Below, in pieces: positions 9,794 through 17,429 of a stretch of 64,000 nt of DNA. The position numbers were made by a program, and so were the translations under genes. Position 1 is the first letter of the stretch. Every line of letters starts with the position of its first letter. The DNA comes from Streptomyces sp. ST2-7A (GTDB lineage: Bacteria; Actinomycetota; Actinomycetes; Streptomycetales; Streptomycetaceae), in the NCBI RefSeq assembly GCF_021390475.1, contig NZ_JAJUWS010000012.1, forward strand, positions 1-64,000. The letters run 5' to 3'. The notes beneath the pieces are model-generated. The model saw only the letters and a program-made list of their open reading frames with translations. It made no database searches and had not been told where the DNA came from.

Positions 9794-10346
9794 GGGAGGG
9801 CCCGCGGTCCGGTCGGGAGGGGGTCGGCACCCGGGTCGGGGGGCCGGAGCCGTCGGGTCGGCGACCGCGGGATCGGGTGCTCTCCGCACCGGGGCGGTGG
9901 GCCGAGGACACGACCGGCGCACGTGAGGTGGGGACGCGCGGCGCGCGGGAGGGCGGAAGCGGCCTTGACGGGGGTCGATGGTCGTGATCGTCGCCGGCGG
10001 CCGGTCGGGGCCCGGCCGGAAGGGGGCTCCCGGGGGATCGAGCCCCCGGCCCCGGAACGGCCCCGGACATCGAGGAACCCGGCCGCTGGCGACGGGGGAT
10101 GCACCAGCGACCGGGCCCAACTGAAAGGTAACAACTCCTCGGCGATTAGCAAATCCCACGGGCCGCCCGACGGCCGAAGTGATGCCCCCGGATGACCGTT
10201 ACCAGCCCTCCGTGAGCTGAATCACAGGGGGTCGGGTGGTGTGTTCGCGGCCTCCCGACGCCTCGCCCGCGCTTTCCACCCGCCTCATCCGTAAATCAAC
10301 ACCCTTCTCTTACAAGGTGGTTGAGGATTCATGGTGGGTAAGCGGG
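9794..10346. other. Intergenic region between convergent genes
   Basis: About 550 bp with no supported gene. A stem of GGGGGCT/AGCCCCC at 10022-10047 may be a terminator shared by the converging genes. The right half is noticeably less GC-rich. Confidence 0.45.
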
Positions 10347-11312
10347 TTAGTTCAGGGTGACCTGACGGTTGGTCAGACCACTGCGCGCGCGCCGCTCCTC
10401 GGGGGTGAGTGGGGAGGTCTGCGCCAGCGCCTCGGACAGGCGTTCGCCGAAGGAGGCGGCGGGCTTCTCGCACTCCTCGGCACCCATCGCGCTCGGCAGG
10501 TCCCACACCGGCACGGTCAGACCGTGCGCCCGGAAGGAGCCCACCAGTCGGGTGCCCTCGCCGAGCCCCGAGGACCCGGAGGCGTGCAGCCGGGCCAGCG
10601 CGTCGAGCAGCGTGTCCTCGTCGTGCGGCATCACCCAGCGCAGGTGGTTGCGGCCCGGCACCTCGCACCAGTACGCCGCCTCGACCCCCGCCAGCCGCGC
10701 GGTCGGCACGGCGGCCTCGTTCGCCCGCTCCAGGGAGGCGGCCACCGGACCGGCCGCCGGCGCGCCGTCCAGCCAGAACTCGAAGCCGGAGTGCACCCGG
10801 GGCTCGAACGGCGCCTCCGGGTCCAGCAGGTCCTGCAGGCGCGGTCCCTCGGAGGTGCCGGAGCCGGGGACGATCGGCTCGCCCGGCTTGCCGTCCAGGG
10901 CCCGCAGCAGCACGTCGGCCAGATCCCGGCTCAGGTCACCGGTCGGGGTGTCGTTCTGCAGGGCGATCAGCACGGAGCCGTCGTCGCGGCGCAGGGCCGG
11001 CCAGGCCATCGGCAGCACGGTCGCCAGGGTCAGCGAGGGCACGTCCCCGGGCAGCCCGTCGCGCGGGCGCAGTTCCACGGTCGCGGCGGGGACCAGCTCG
11101 CGCAGGGCCACCCAGTCGCACTCCCCGCGCAGACCCTCGAAGGGGCGACGCACGAGTTCGGCCGCGGCCCTGGCGTCCTCCCGGCCGTGACACGCCTTGT
11201 AGCGGCGGCGGGAGCCGCAGGGGCAGGGCTCCCGCGCGCCGACGACGGGGATCTCCCCGCCGGTGCGCTGCGCGGTGCCGGTGGACTTCTGGGGGCGGCG
11301 CTTCTTGGCCAT
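10347..11312 (-). CDS. DUF5926-family protein with N-terminal SEC-C motif
   Basis: A 321-aa cytoplasmic protein conserved in streptomycetes. A basic start (MAKKRRPQ) leads to a SEC-C zinc motif, REPCPCGSRRRYKACHGRE, at residues ~27-45; such motifs bind zinc and often mark proteins that contact SecB or nucleic-acid machinery. The remainder matches the DUF5926 pattern as I recall it and carries no catalytic motif I recognise. Function unknown. It is followed on the same strand by no close partner and is preceded 47 bp upstream by the ATPase gene's stop. Confidence 0.75.
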   Translation of the reverse strand: MAKKRRPQKSTGTAQRTGGEIPVVGAREPCPCGSRRRYKACHGREDARAAAELVRRPFEGLRGECDWVALRELVPAATVELRPRDGLPGDVPSLTLATVLPMAWPALRRDDGSVLIALQNDTPTGDLSRDLADVLLRALDGKPGEPIVPGSGTSEGPRLQDLLDPEAPFEPRVHSGFEFWLDGAPAAGPVAASLERANEAAVPTARLAGVEAAYWCEVPGRNHLRWVMPHDEDTLLDALARLHASGSSGLGEGTRLVGSFRAHGLTVPVWDLPSAMGAEECEKPAASFGERLSEALAQTSPLTPEERRARSGLTNRQVTLN

Positions 11313-11359
11313 GCGGAGCGGCTCTCCCGGATCTCGGTGCGGACGGAGTCCGGCCGAGC

Positions 11360-11791
11360 CTAACGGGCGCGCGCGGGAAGTACCGCCCAGACGGTGACGG
11401 CTCCGGACGGATCGCCCTCCAGGACGCCCCAGTCCCGGGTCAGCGAACCGATGATCGTCAGACCGCGACCACCCCGGGCCGAGACCGAGGGGGACGCCGC
11501 GCGCGGTCGGGTCGGCCCGCCGCCGTCGGTGACGGAGACCGTCACCTCGCCGTCGCGATCGCGGTGCCAGCTCGCGCGGACCCGCTCGCCCTCCAGCGGC
11601 CGCGCATGCCGGTAGGAGTTGCTCAGCAACTCGGTGAGCACCAGGACGGCGTCGTCGACGACCGTCTCCGGGACCCCGCTGTCGCGCAGTTCCCGCCGCA
11701 TCCTCCGCCGTGCCAACCCCGGGCCCGAGGGACCATGGGGTACCGACACGGACGCGGACGCCGGCATGTGTTGTGTCACCACCAACGCCAC
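11360..11791 (-). CDS. RsbW-like anti-sigma-factor ATPase (HATPase_c)
   Basis: A 143-aa GHKL-type ATP-binding protein of the class that regulates sigma factors or acts in small-molecule stress signalling in Streptomyces. The N box VLTELLSNSYRHA, the G1 motif VTDGGGP and the G2 motif GGRGLTIIG are all present. The GTG start at 11791 is chosen because AGGAGG lies 8 nt upstream; an open frame continues to 11818 without a better site. It follows the glycerophosphodiesterase gene on the same strand after 271 bp and is probably transcribed separately. Confidence 0.85.
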   Translation of the reverse strand: MALVVTQHMPASASVSVPHGPSGPGLARRRMRRELRDSGVPETVVDDAVLVLTELLSNSYRHARPLEGERVRASWHRDRDGEVTVSVTDGGGPTRPRAASPSVSARGGRGLTIIGSLTRDWGVLEGDPSGAVTVWAVLPARAR

Positions 11792-12062
11792 CCCCGATAC
11801 CTCCTTACCCCACGCCACCTGAGTCGTGCCCTTTCACCGGTCGGGGGAAACCGGCCGGGCCGGGTCTGTTGACGACATCGTTACGTTCCGATACGGACTG
11901 AATCGAGCAGAATCGCTTCGAATCGGTCACCCGAGGGAGCGTAGGCGAACAAAAACACCATCGTCCACCTATTGTTCATTTCGGTCCGGACACCATTGCC
12001 CTTCCGGGGTCCTTCCGGTTCGCCGGCGGGCCCGGCCCGGCCCCGACCGTCGTCGGCGTCCC

Positions 12063-12992
12063 TCACGGACGCCGCCCGTCGTCGCCCGGGCCCGCCGGCG
12101 ACCCCAACCGCGCGCGGACCTCCCCGGGCCGGTTGGTGATGATCGCGTCCACCCCCAGCCGCGCGCACAGCTCCACGTCCGCTGGCTCGTCCACCGTCCA
12201 CACGTGCACCCGGTGACCGGCCGCCCGCGCCCGCGCCACGTACCCCGGGTCCCGGCGCAGCACCCGGATCGACGGCCCCGCGATCGACGCCCCCGTCGGC
12301 AGCCGTCCGCCCCGGTGCCGGGGCAGCAGGAAACGCATCAGGTAGACCGTGGGCAGCCCCGGGGCCAGCGCCCGGATCCGCTGCAACGAACGTGCCGAGA
12401 AGCTCATCACCCGCACCGGGCCGGGCACCGGGCGCCGCCCCAACGCCTCCACCAGACGCCGCTCCACCTCACCCCGCCACCGCGAGGGCTGCTTCGTCTC
12501 GATCGACAACCCCACCGGCCGGTCCGCCTCCGCCACCAGCCGCAGCAGCCGGTCCAGCGTCAACACCCCCCGGCCCCCGTCGTCCTCCCGGTCCGGCTCC
12601 TCCTGCAGACCGTCGCCGGGCGCCTTCCAGGAGACGAAATCCAGCTCCGACAGCTCCGACAACTCCATCGCGGAGACCGCCCCGCGCCCGTCGGAGACCC
12701 GGTTCACGCGGCGGTCGTGCACACACACCAGGTGCCCGTCGGCCGTCATCCGCACGTCGCACTCCAGCGCGTCCGCGCCCTCCTCGATGGCCCGGCGATA
12801 CGCCTCCGGGGTGTGCTCCGGGGCATCCCTGGACGCACCCCGGTGTGCGATCACCGCGATCGGACCGCGCCGCCCGCCCGGGACCTCCGGGTTCCCCGGG
12901 GAGCCCCCTCCGTCCGGCTTCTCGCCGGCGTCGCCGCCATCCCGTTCCCCGGCGCCCCGAGCGGCGCCCCCACCGTTGCCGTAAGCGGTCAT
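12063..12992 (-). CDS. Glycerophosphodiester phosphodiesterase
   Basis: A 309-aa enzyme of the GDPD family, which hydrolyses glycerophosphodiesters to glycerol-3-phosphate and an alcohol. The diagnostic pattern HRGASRDAPEHTPEAYRRAI with EGADALECDVRMT and VCVHD sits at residues ~45-95. The TIM-barrel end is seen in HVWTVDEPADVELCARLGVDA and IITNRPGE. No signal peptide is visible, so it is cytoplasmic. The first ~40 residues are Gly/Pro-rich. It is divergent from the HtrA gene. Start choice (MTAYGNG) is moderately secure; the ribosome site is weak. Confidence 0.88.
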   Translation of the reverse strand: MTAYGNGGGAARGAGERDGGDAGEKPDGGGSPGNPEVPGGRRGPIAVIAHRGASRDAPEHTPEAYRRAIEEGADALECDVRMTADGHLVCVHDRRVNRVSDGRGAVSAMELSELSELDFVSWKAPGDGLQEEPDREDDGGRGVLTLDRLLRLVAEADRPVGLSIETKQPSRWRGEVERRLVEALGRRPVPGPVRVMSFSARSLQRIRALAPGLPTVYLMRFLLPRHRGGRLPTGASIAGPSIRVLRRDPGYVARARAAGHRVHVWTVDEPADVELCARLGVDAIITNRPGEVRARLGSPAGPGDDGRRP

Positions 12993-13156
12993 CCGGCCAT
13001 CGTGCCGGCCCCCGCGACGCCTCCGGGCACCGATGCTTACGTGTGACTGACACAACCCGGGCAACACTGGTCGGTACACCCCACACCCGGGGCGCCCGAG
13101 GGGTGCCGTGTCCCACGGGAGGCCCCGGACGCCATCGTGCCCCTGAGGAGACAGCC

Positions 13157-14743
13157 GTGAGCACCGAGTACGAGGGCGCCGACCGTCCCGAGCGCGGGGA
13201 CGGGACACCGGCGCGCCCGTCCACCCCGCCGCCCCCACCGGCGGTTCCGCCCGGTCCGCCCCCGGCTCCGCCCGCCGGCCCCCCGCCCTCCGCCCCGTCC
13301 GGCTTCGGTCCCCCCGGCCCGGCCGGCTCCGACGGCGGCCCGGACCCCTCCCGCGACCCCGGCCGCGACCCCTCCCGCGACCCCGGCACCGCCGGGACCG
13401 ATGACCACGCCGGATGGGACGCCGAGGGCGTCGGTCGACAGGACGCCTCCGCGACCTCCGCCCACGGCACCCCCACCGGCACCCCCACCGGCACCCCCAC
13501 CGGCACCCCCACCGGCACCCCCACCGGCCCGGCCCCGGCCTTCGGCGGACCCGCCGGTCCGCCACCGGCCGGCACCGACCCGTGGAACACCTTCGCCGTC
13601 CCGACCCCGCCCCCGAGGCGCCGCCGGGGACGCGGTGGGCTGCTCGCGGCCGTCCTCGCCATCGCGCTCGTCGCTGGCGGCATCGGCGGCGGAGTGGGCT
13701 ACCTGGTCGCCGACCGCAACACCGGGGACACCGGCGGGCGCGGCACCGCGCCCGCCGTCACCGAGTCCAGCCAGCGGGTGGAACGCGCCCCCGACTCCGT
13801 CGCGGCCATCGCCGAGACCGCGCTGCCCGGCGTCGTCACCATCCAGGCCGAGGGCGACCGCGAGGGCGGCACCGGCACCGGCTTCGTCTACGACGAAGAG
13901 GGCCACATCATGACCAACAACCACGTCGTCGCCACCGCCGGCGGCAACGGCACCCTGACCGCCACCTTCTCCGACGGCGAGACCTACGAGGCCGAGTTGG
14001 TCGGCGGCGCGCAGGGCTACGACATCGCCCTGCTGCGGCTGGTCGGAGCCGAGGACCGCGACCTGACCCCGCTGCCGCTGGGCGACTCCGACGAGGTGAT
14101 CGTCGGGGACACCACCGTCGCCATCGGCGCCCCGTACGGGCTCTCCGGCACCGTCACCACCGGCATCATCAGCGCCAAGAACCGGCCCGTCGCCTCCAGC
14201 GACGGCATGGGTGGCCGCTCCTCCTACCTGAGCGCGCTGCAGACCGACGCCTCCATCAACCCCGGCAACTCCGGCGGGCCGCTGCTGGACTCCAACGGCG
14301 CCGTGATCGGCGTCAACTCCGCCATCCAGTCCACCTCCGGCGGCCTGGGCCAGGCCGCCGGGAGCATCGGCCTGGGCTTCGCCATCCCGGTCAACCAGGC
14401 CCGGCGGGTGGCGCAGGATCTGATCGAGACCGGTGAGCCGGTGTACGCGGTCATCGGCATCTCCGTCGACATGACCGAGAGCGGCACCGCCGGTGCCCGG
14501 ATCGTCACCGACGCCCCCGCCGACTCGGCCGTCGTGCCGGGCGGGCCGGCCGCCGAGGCCGGGCTGGAGCCGGGCGACACCATCGTCCGCTTCGGCGACC
14601 GGGTCATCGACAGCGGGCCCACGCTGATCAGCGAGATCTGGACCTACGAACCCGGCGACACGGTCGAGCTGGCATACGTGCGCGGCGGCACCGAGGAGAC
14701 CGTCGAGATCACCCTCGACTCCCGGGTGGGCGACCAGGGCTGA
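13157..14743 (+). CDS. HtrA/DegP-like membrane-anchored serine protease (trypsin-like + PDZ)
   Basis: A 528-aa protein-quality-control protease facing outwards. Residues 1-160 are a disordered Pro/Gly-rich cytoplasmic head, including a run of TGTP units encoded by a 12-bp tandem repeat. A membrane helix (LLAAVLAIALVAGGIGGG) follows. The protease domain shows the full triad: His in TNNHVV (~256), Asp in YDIALLRL (~289) and Ser in NPGNSGGPL (~371). One PDZ domain (~430-520) ends the protein. The GTG start has GAGGAG 6 nt upstream. A large bidirectional terminator follows. Confidence 0.93.
   Translation: MSTEYEGADRPERGDGTPARPSTPPPPPAVPPGPPPAPPAGPPPSAPSGFGPPGPAGSDGGPDPSRDPGRDPSRDPGTAGTDDHAGWDAEGVGRQDASATSAHGTPTGTPTGTPTGTPTGTPTGPAPAFGGPAGPPPAGTDPWNTFAVPTPPPRRRRGRGGLLAAVLAIALVAGGIGGGVGYLVADRNTGDTGGRGTAPAVTESSQRVERAPDSVAAIAETALPGVVTIQAEGDREGGTGTGFVYDEEGHIMTNNHVVATAGGNGTLTATFSDGETYEAELVGGAQGYDIALLRLVGAEDRDLTPLPLGDSDEVIVGDTTVAIGAPYGLSGTVTTGIISAKNRPVASSDGMGGRSSYLSALQTDASINPGNSGGPLLDSNGAVIGVNSAIQSTSGGLGQAAGSIGLGFAIPVNQARRVAQDLIETGEPVYAVIGISVDMTESGTAGARIVTDAPADSAVVPGGPAAEAGLEPGDTIVRFGDRVIDSGPTLISEIWTYEPGDTVELAYVRGGTEETVEITLDSRVGDQG
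13466..13532 (+). repeat. 12-bp tandem repeat inside the HtrA-like gene
   Basis: About 5.5 uninterrupted copies of GGCACCCCCACC encode the TGTP repeats of the disordered N-terminal head. Copy number is a likely slippage-prone site that stays in frame. Confidence 0.9.
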
Positions 14744-14751
14744 CACCGGCC

Positions 14752-14805
14752 CGCGCTCCGGACCCCGCGCCCCTCCCGACGGAGGGACGCGGGGTCCGGA
14801 GCGCG
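14752..14805. terminator. Bidirectional terminator between the HtrA-like gene and mgtC
   Basis: A perfect 18-bp stem (arm CGCGCTCCGGACCCCGCG at 14752-14769 and its complement at 14788-14805) with an 18-nt loop lies between two converging genes, 4 bp before the mgtC stop. Confidence 0.85.
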
Positions 14806-14808
14806 GGG

Positions 14809-15513
14809 TCAGATGTCGGCCTCGTCGAGCGCCTGCCAGCGGACGGCGCTGACGCCGGGTTCGAGACTCAGGCGGTTGACGGCCTCCTCGAGCCGATCCT
14901 CGGACCGCCCCCGGCCGGTCATCCCGGCCTGCACGTGGACCCTGCCGGTGTGGTCCACGTCCTGGCTCTCCAGGGAACGCAGTGCGAAGCCCCCTGCCGA
15001 GAGGGATTGCAGGAGCAGGGCCCTGACGTGGGCCTCCTGGTCCTCGCGGCAGGTGATGCGCAGCCGGTAGAAGGTCCGGGTCTCGCTGCCGTCGCCGACG
15101 GGCGCGGATTCGATCTTCCGGGCGATGGGACGCAGCAGGAGGTTGGCGGTCACCACGGCGATGGCCCCCAGCAGGGCACCGAGGTACAGGCCGCTGCCGG
15201 CCAGCACGCCGATGGCGGCGGCGCACCAGATGGTGGCGGCGGTGTTGATGCCCCGGATGTTGATGCCGTCGCGCATGATCACCCCGGCGCCGAGGAAACC
15301 GATGCCGGAGACGACCTGGGCCGCGATCCGGGTGGGGCTGACCTCGCCGGGGGTGTTGACGGCCAGCAGCACGAAGAGGGCGGAGCCGGTGGCGACCAGG
15401 GCGTTGGTGCGCAGACCGGCCATCCGGGCACGCCACTGGCGTTCGACACCGACCAGGGCACCGAGGCCGAACGCGGCGGCCAGTCGGAGGGTGAAATCCA
15501 GGGTGTCGATCAT
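14809..15513 (-). CDS. MgtC/SapB-family membrane protein
   Basis: A 234-aa MgtC-type protein. The N-terminal half is a multi-pass membrane domain with the family patches LVGVERQWRARMAGLRTNAL and GFLGAGVIMRDG; the C-terminal ~90 residues form a soluble ACT-like domain. MgtC proteins help bacteria cope with low magnesium and modulate ATP or membrane physiology. Start MIDTLDF at 15513 is 1 nt from the natural end of the mgtE frame (TGACATG), showing tight coupling to mgtE. Control by the M-box upstream of mgtE is likely to include this gene. Confidence 0.85.
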   Translation of the reverse strand: MIDTLDFTLRLAAAFGLGALVGVERQWRARMAGLRTNALVATGSALFVLLAVNTPGEVSPTRIAAQVVSGIGFLGAGVIMRDGINIRGINTAATIWCAAAIGVLAGSGLYLGALLGAIAVVTANLLLRPIARKIESAPVGDGSETRTFYRLRITCREDQEAHVRALLLQSLSAGGFALRSLESQDVDHTGRVHVQAGMTGRGRSEDRLEEAVNRLSLEPGVSAVRWQALDEADI

Positions 15514-15514
15514 G

Positions 15515-15640
15515 TCATCCCACTCCCAGCAGCCAGCCGGTGAGGCTGAAGTAGACGGCCAGACCGGTGAAATCCTTGATGGTGGTGATGAAGGGGTCCG
15601 CTCCCGGTGCATGATCCAGCCCCATCTTGAACAGCAGTCA
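15515..15640 (-). other. 3' part of mgtE frame beyond an in-frame TGA
   Basis: Reading on after the TGA at 15640-15638 in the same frame gives 40 more residues with clear MgtE homology: LLFKMGLDHAPGADPF then ITTIKDFTGLAVYFSL, ending at a TGA at 15517-15515. This is the fifth membrane helix and the pore-lining Asp region of MgtE. No alternative start is present between the two stops that would make it a separate gene. Confidence 0.8.
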
Positions 15641-16894
15641 GGGCAACGCGAAGCCGAGGAAGGTGGCGAGTGTCACGGAGGTGAACAGGGACAGCCCGAC
15701 GGCCAGGCCCAGCAGGGGGATGTCGTTGGGCACGCCCTGCCAGAAGTAGGCGATGGCGCCGCCGAGGCAGGCCAGGATCAGGGCCATGGTGGCGCCCACC
15801 CGCACCTCCCGGAACAGCTGGTGGCCGAACGCCTTGGGATCGATGTGCCCCAGGGCCAGCCCGCGGGCGAAGATCGTCGTGGACTGGGTGCCCACGTTGC
15901 CGCCCATGTCCATGATCAGCGGAACGAAGATCGCCACCGCCACCACGGCCGCGAGGACATCCTCGAACCGCTCGATCAGACCGCCGACCATGAGCCCGCC
16001 GACCAGGGTCACCATGAGGAAGGCGATCCGCACCCGTACCGGGTAGAGGATGCCGCCCCGGGTCAGTTTCTCGCTGCGCAGCAGTTCCTTGGCATGGGCG
16101 GGATCTCCGAGCCCCGCCTTGCGGTACATCGTCTCCGAGGCGTCGTCCTCCAGGGCGTCCATCGCGTCGTCGTAGGTCAGCGCGCCGACCAGACGCCGCT
16201 CGGAGTCGACCACGGGCAGGGCGCCGAGGTCGCGCAGTTGCAGCAGTCGGGAGGCGGCGGCCGCGTCGGCGGTGGTGGTCACGGAGATGTCCGGCAGCCG
16301 GGCCAGGGTGCCGATCGACGCGGTGGGCTCGGCCCGGACCAACTCGGCGACGGTCACCAGACCCAGGTGGTGACGCCCCTCGTCGATGACGAAAACGGTG
16401 GTCAGGTCCTCGGGCCCCAGCCGGGAATCGCGCACCGCCTCCAGCGCCCGTGCCGCCTCGGTGTCGGGGCGCAGGGCCAGGTAGCGGGGGTTGGCGAGTC
16501 GTCCCGCGCTGTCGGCCGGGTAGGACAGCAGCACGCCGACGCGCCGGCGGTCGCTCTCGGACAGGGCGGCCAACAGCCGCTTGGCGACCGTGGCCGGGGC
16601 CTCGTCCAACAGACGGGCCTGGTCGTCCGGGGCCAGGGAACCCAGCACCTCGGTGGCCTCGGAGGTGGTCATGGCCGCCAGGAGGTCCAGTTCCTCCCGG
16701 GCGGTGAACAGGTCGAAGACCTCGACCGCCGTCTGCTTGTCCAGCAGACGGTAGGTCAGGGCCCGCTCGGTGGCGGGCAACTCCCGCAGGACCGCCACGG
16801 CCTCGTCGGCGGTGAGACCGGTCAGGAGATCCTTGGAACCGGACAGGTCGCGGTTCCGCAGGGCGTGCAGCAGTTCGGTGTGCGTGGTGCGCAT
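15638..16894 (-). CDS. mgtE: MgtE-type magnesium transporter, interrupted by an in-frame TGA
   Basis: The frame encodes 418 residues of a MgtE channel: an N-terminal alpha-superhelical Mg2+-sensing domain (residues ~1-130), a CBS pair (~135-255, ending LVGALTYDDAMDALEDD) and a membrane domain with the pore signature IMDMGGNVGTQSTT. It stops at TGA after GFALP, where the family normally continues through the last helix. The missing 40 residues follow in the same frame. So the gene is a recent pseudogene, a sequence error, or a readthrough site. ATG at 16894 (MRTTHTELL) has GAGGGGAAG upstream. An M-box riboswitch precedes it and mgtC follows. Confidence 0.85.
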   Translation of the reverse strand: MRTTHTELLHALRNRDLSGSKDLLTGLTADEAVAVLRELPATERALTYRLLDKQTAVEVFDLFTAREELDLLAAMTTSEATEVLGSLAPDDQARLLDEAPATVAKRLLAALSESDRRRVGVLLSYPADSAGRLANPRYLALRPDTEAARALEAVRDSRLGPEDLTTVFVIDEGRHHLGLVTVAELVRAEPTASIGTLARLPDISVTTTADAAAASRLLQLRDLGALPVVDSERRLVGALTYDDAMDALEDDASETMYRKAGLGDPAHAKELLRSEKLTRGGILYPVRVRIAFLMVTLVGGLMVGGLIERFEDVLAAVVAVAIFVPLIMDMGGNVGTQSTTIFARGLALGHIDPKAFGHQLFREVRVGATMALILACLGGAIAYFWQGVPNDIPLLGLAVGLSLFTSVTLATFLGFALP

Positions 16895-17088
16895 GGCGTT
16901 CTTCCCCTCGGCGGGGTCGGGGCACGCCGCACAGCCCTCACGACCGGGGGACGGGGTGGGGCGGGGCGGGCCGATGGGTGGCGATGACCCGGCGACTGTC
17001 ACCGGGCCCCGAGGCGGTCTCCGCGGAGACCCGACCACTCGGTGGCAATGCCCTCACCTCCCCCGCCCTCCGGCCCCTCCCGGGGCAT

Positions 17089-17118
17089 GAAAAAAGACCT
17101 CCCGCACAGGGGAGGTCT
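17089..17118 (-). terminator. Intrinsic terminator of the M-box leader
   Basis: On the minus strand a GACCTCCC / GGGAGGTC-type stem is followed by a run of six to seven T. It lies directly downstream of the aptamer and upstream of mgtE, which is the expected position for the expression platform of a transcription-attenuating riboswitch. Confidence 0.8.
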
Positions 17119-17164
17119 GCGTCACTCACGGCAGGGCACCGGGCATCGGACGGCCCGGGCTTCC

Positions 17165-17325
17165 CTTCGTAGAGCTTCAGCACTGCGGGCCTAGGGAAGA
17201 ACGTGTCTCCCCGGTCTGCGTTAAGCCAAGCCTTGATTCGGCAGAGCCTGTTCAACCCGTAGGGGTCTCTCGACCTTCCCGGGCAGCAGACGCGTACGCA
17301 CGCAGGAGCCTCACCTAACGGGACA
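17165..17325 (-). promoter_or_regulatory. M-box (ykoK) magnesium riboswitch
   Basis: Read on the minus strand, the leader contains the hallmark blocks of the M-box aptamer: GTTAGGTGAGGCTCC near its 5' end, GCTGCCCGGGAAGGTC, and GCAGTGCTGAAGCTCTACGA near its 3' end. The class binds Mg2+ and turns off magnesium-import genes when Mg2+ is high. Here it sits between a good promoter (17350-17378) and a terminator (17089-17118) in front of mgtE-mgtC, so the whole control unit is visible. Confidence 0.92.
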
Positions 17326-17349
17326 CCTGATGGTTCGCTTTCGACCCGA

Positions 17350-17378
17350 AGCATAGGTCGAAGACCTCGGCCGGTCAA
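17350..17378 (-). promoter_or_regulatory. Promoter of the M-box / mgtE-mgtC transcript
   Basis: On the minus strand TTGACC (17378-17373) and TATGCT (17355-17350) are separated by exactly 17 nt, a near-consensus housekeeping sigma promoter. Transcription would start about 20 bp before the M-box aptamer. Confidence 0.8.
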
Positions 17379-17429
17379 AACCGGGCGGGGTTCGGGGGGT
17401 CGGAGGTGCCCGGGGCGTGGGGGCGGCCG

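Noticed and set aside
13466..13532. Tandem repeats as a CRISPR array
   Set aside because: The units are 12 bp, contiguous without spacers and in frame within a protease gene. No CRISPR array or cas gene is seen anywhere in the window.
13037..15436. A minus-strand open frame of 799 codons opposite the HtrA-like gene
   Set aside because: It covers the antisense of a clear protease gene and crosses its terminator; the product is Gly/Ala/Val repeats without domains.
15638..15640. The mgtE TGA as a selenocysteine codon
   Set aside because: The family has a hydrophobic residue at this place, no SECIS-like hairpin is apparent, and streptomycetes are not known for this use; mutation, error or readthrough fit better.
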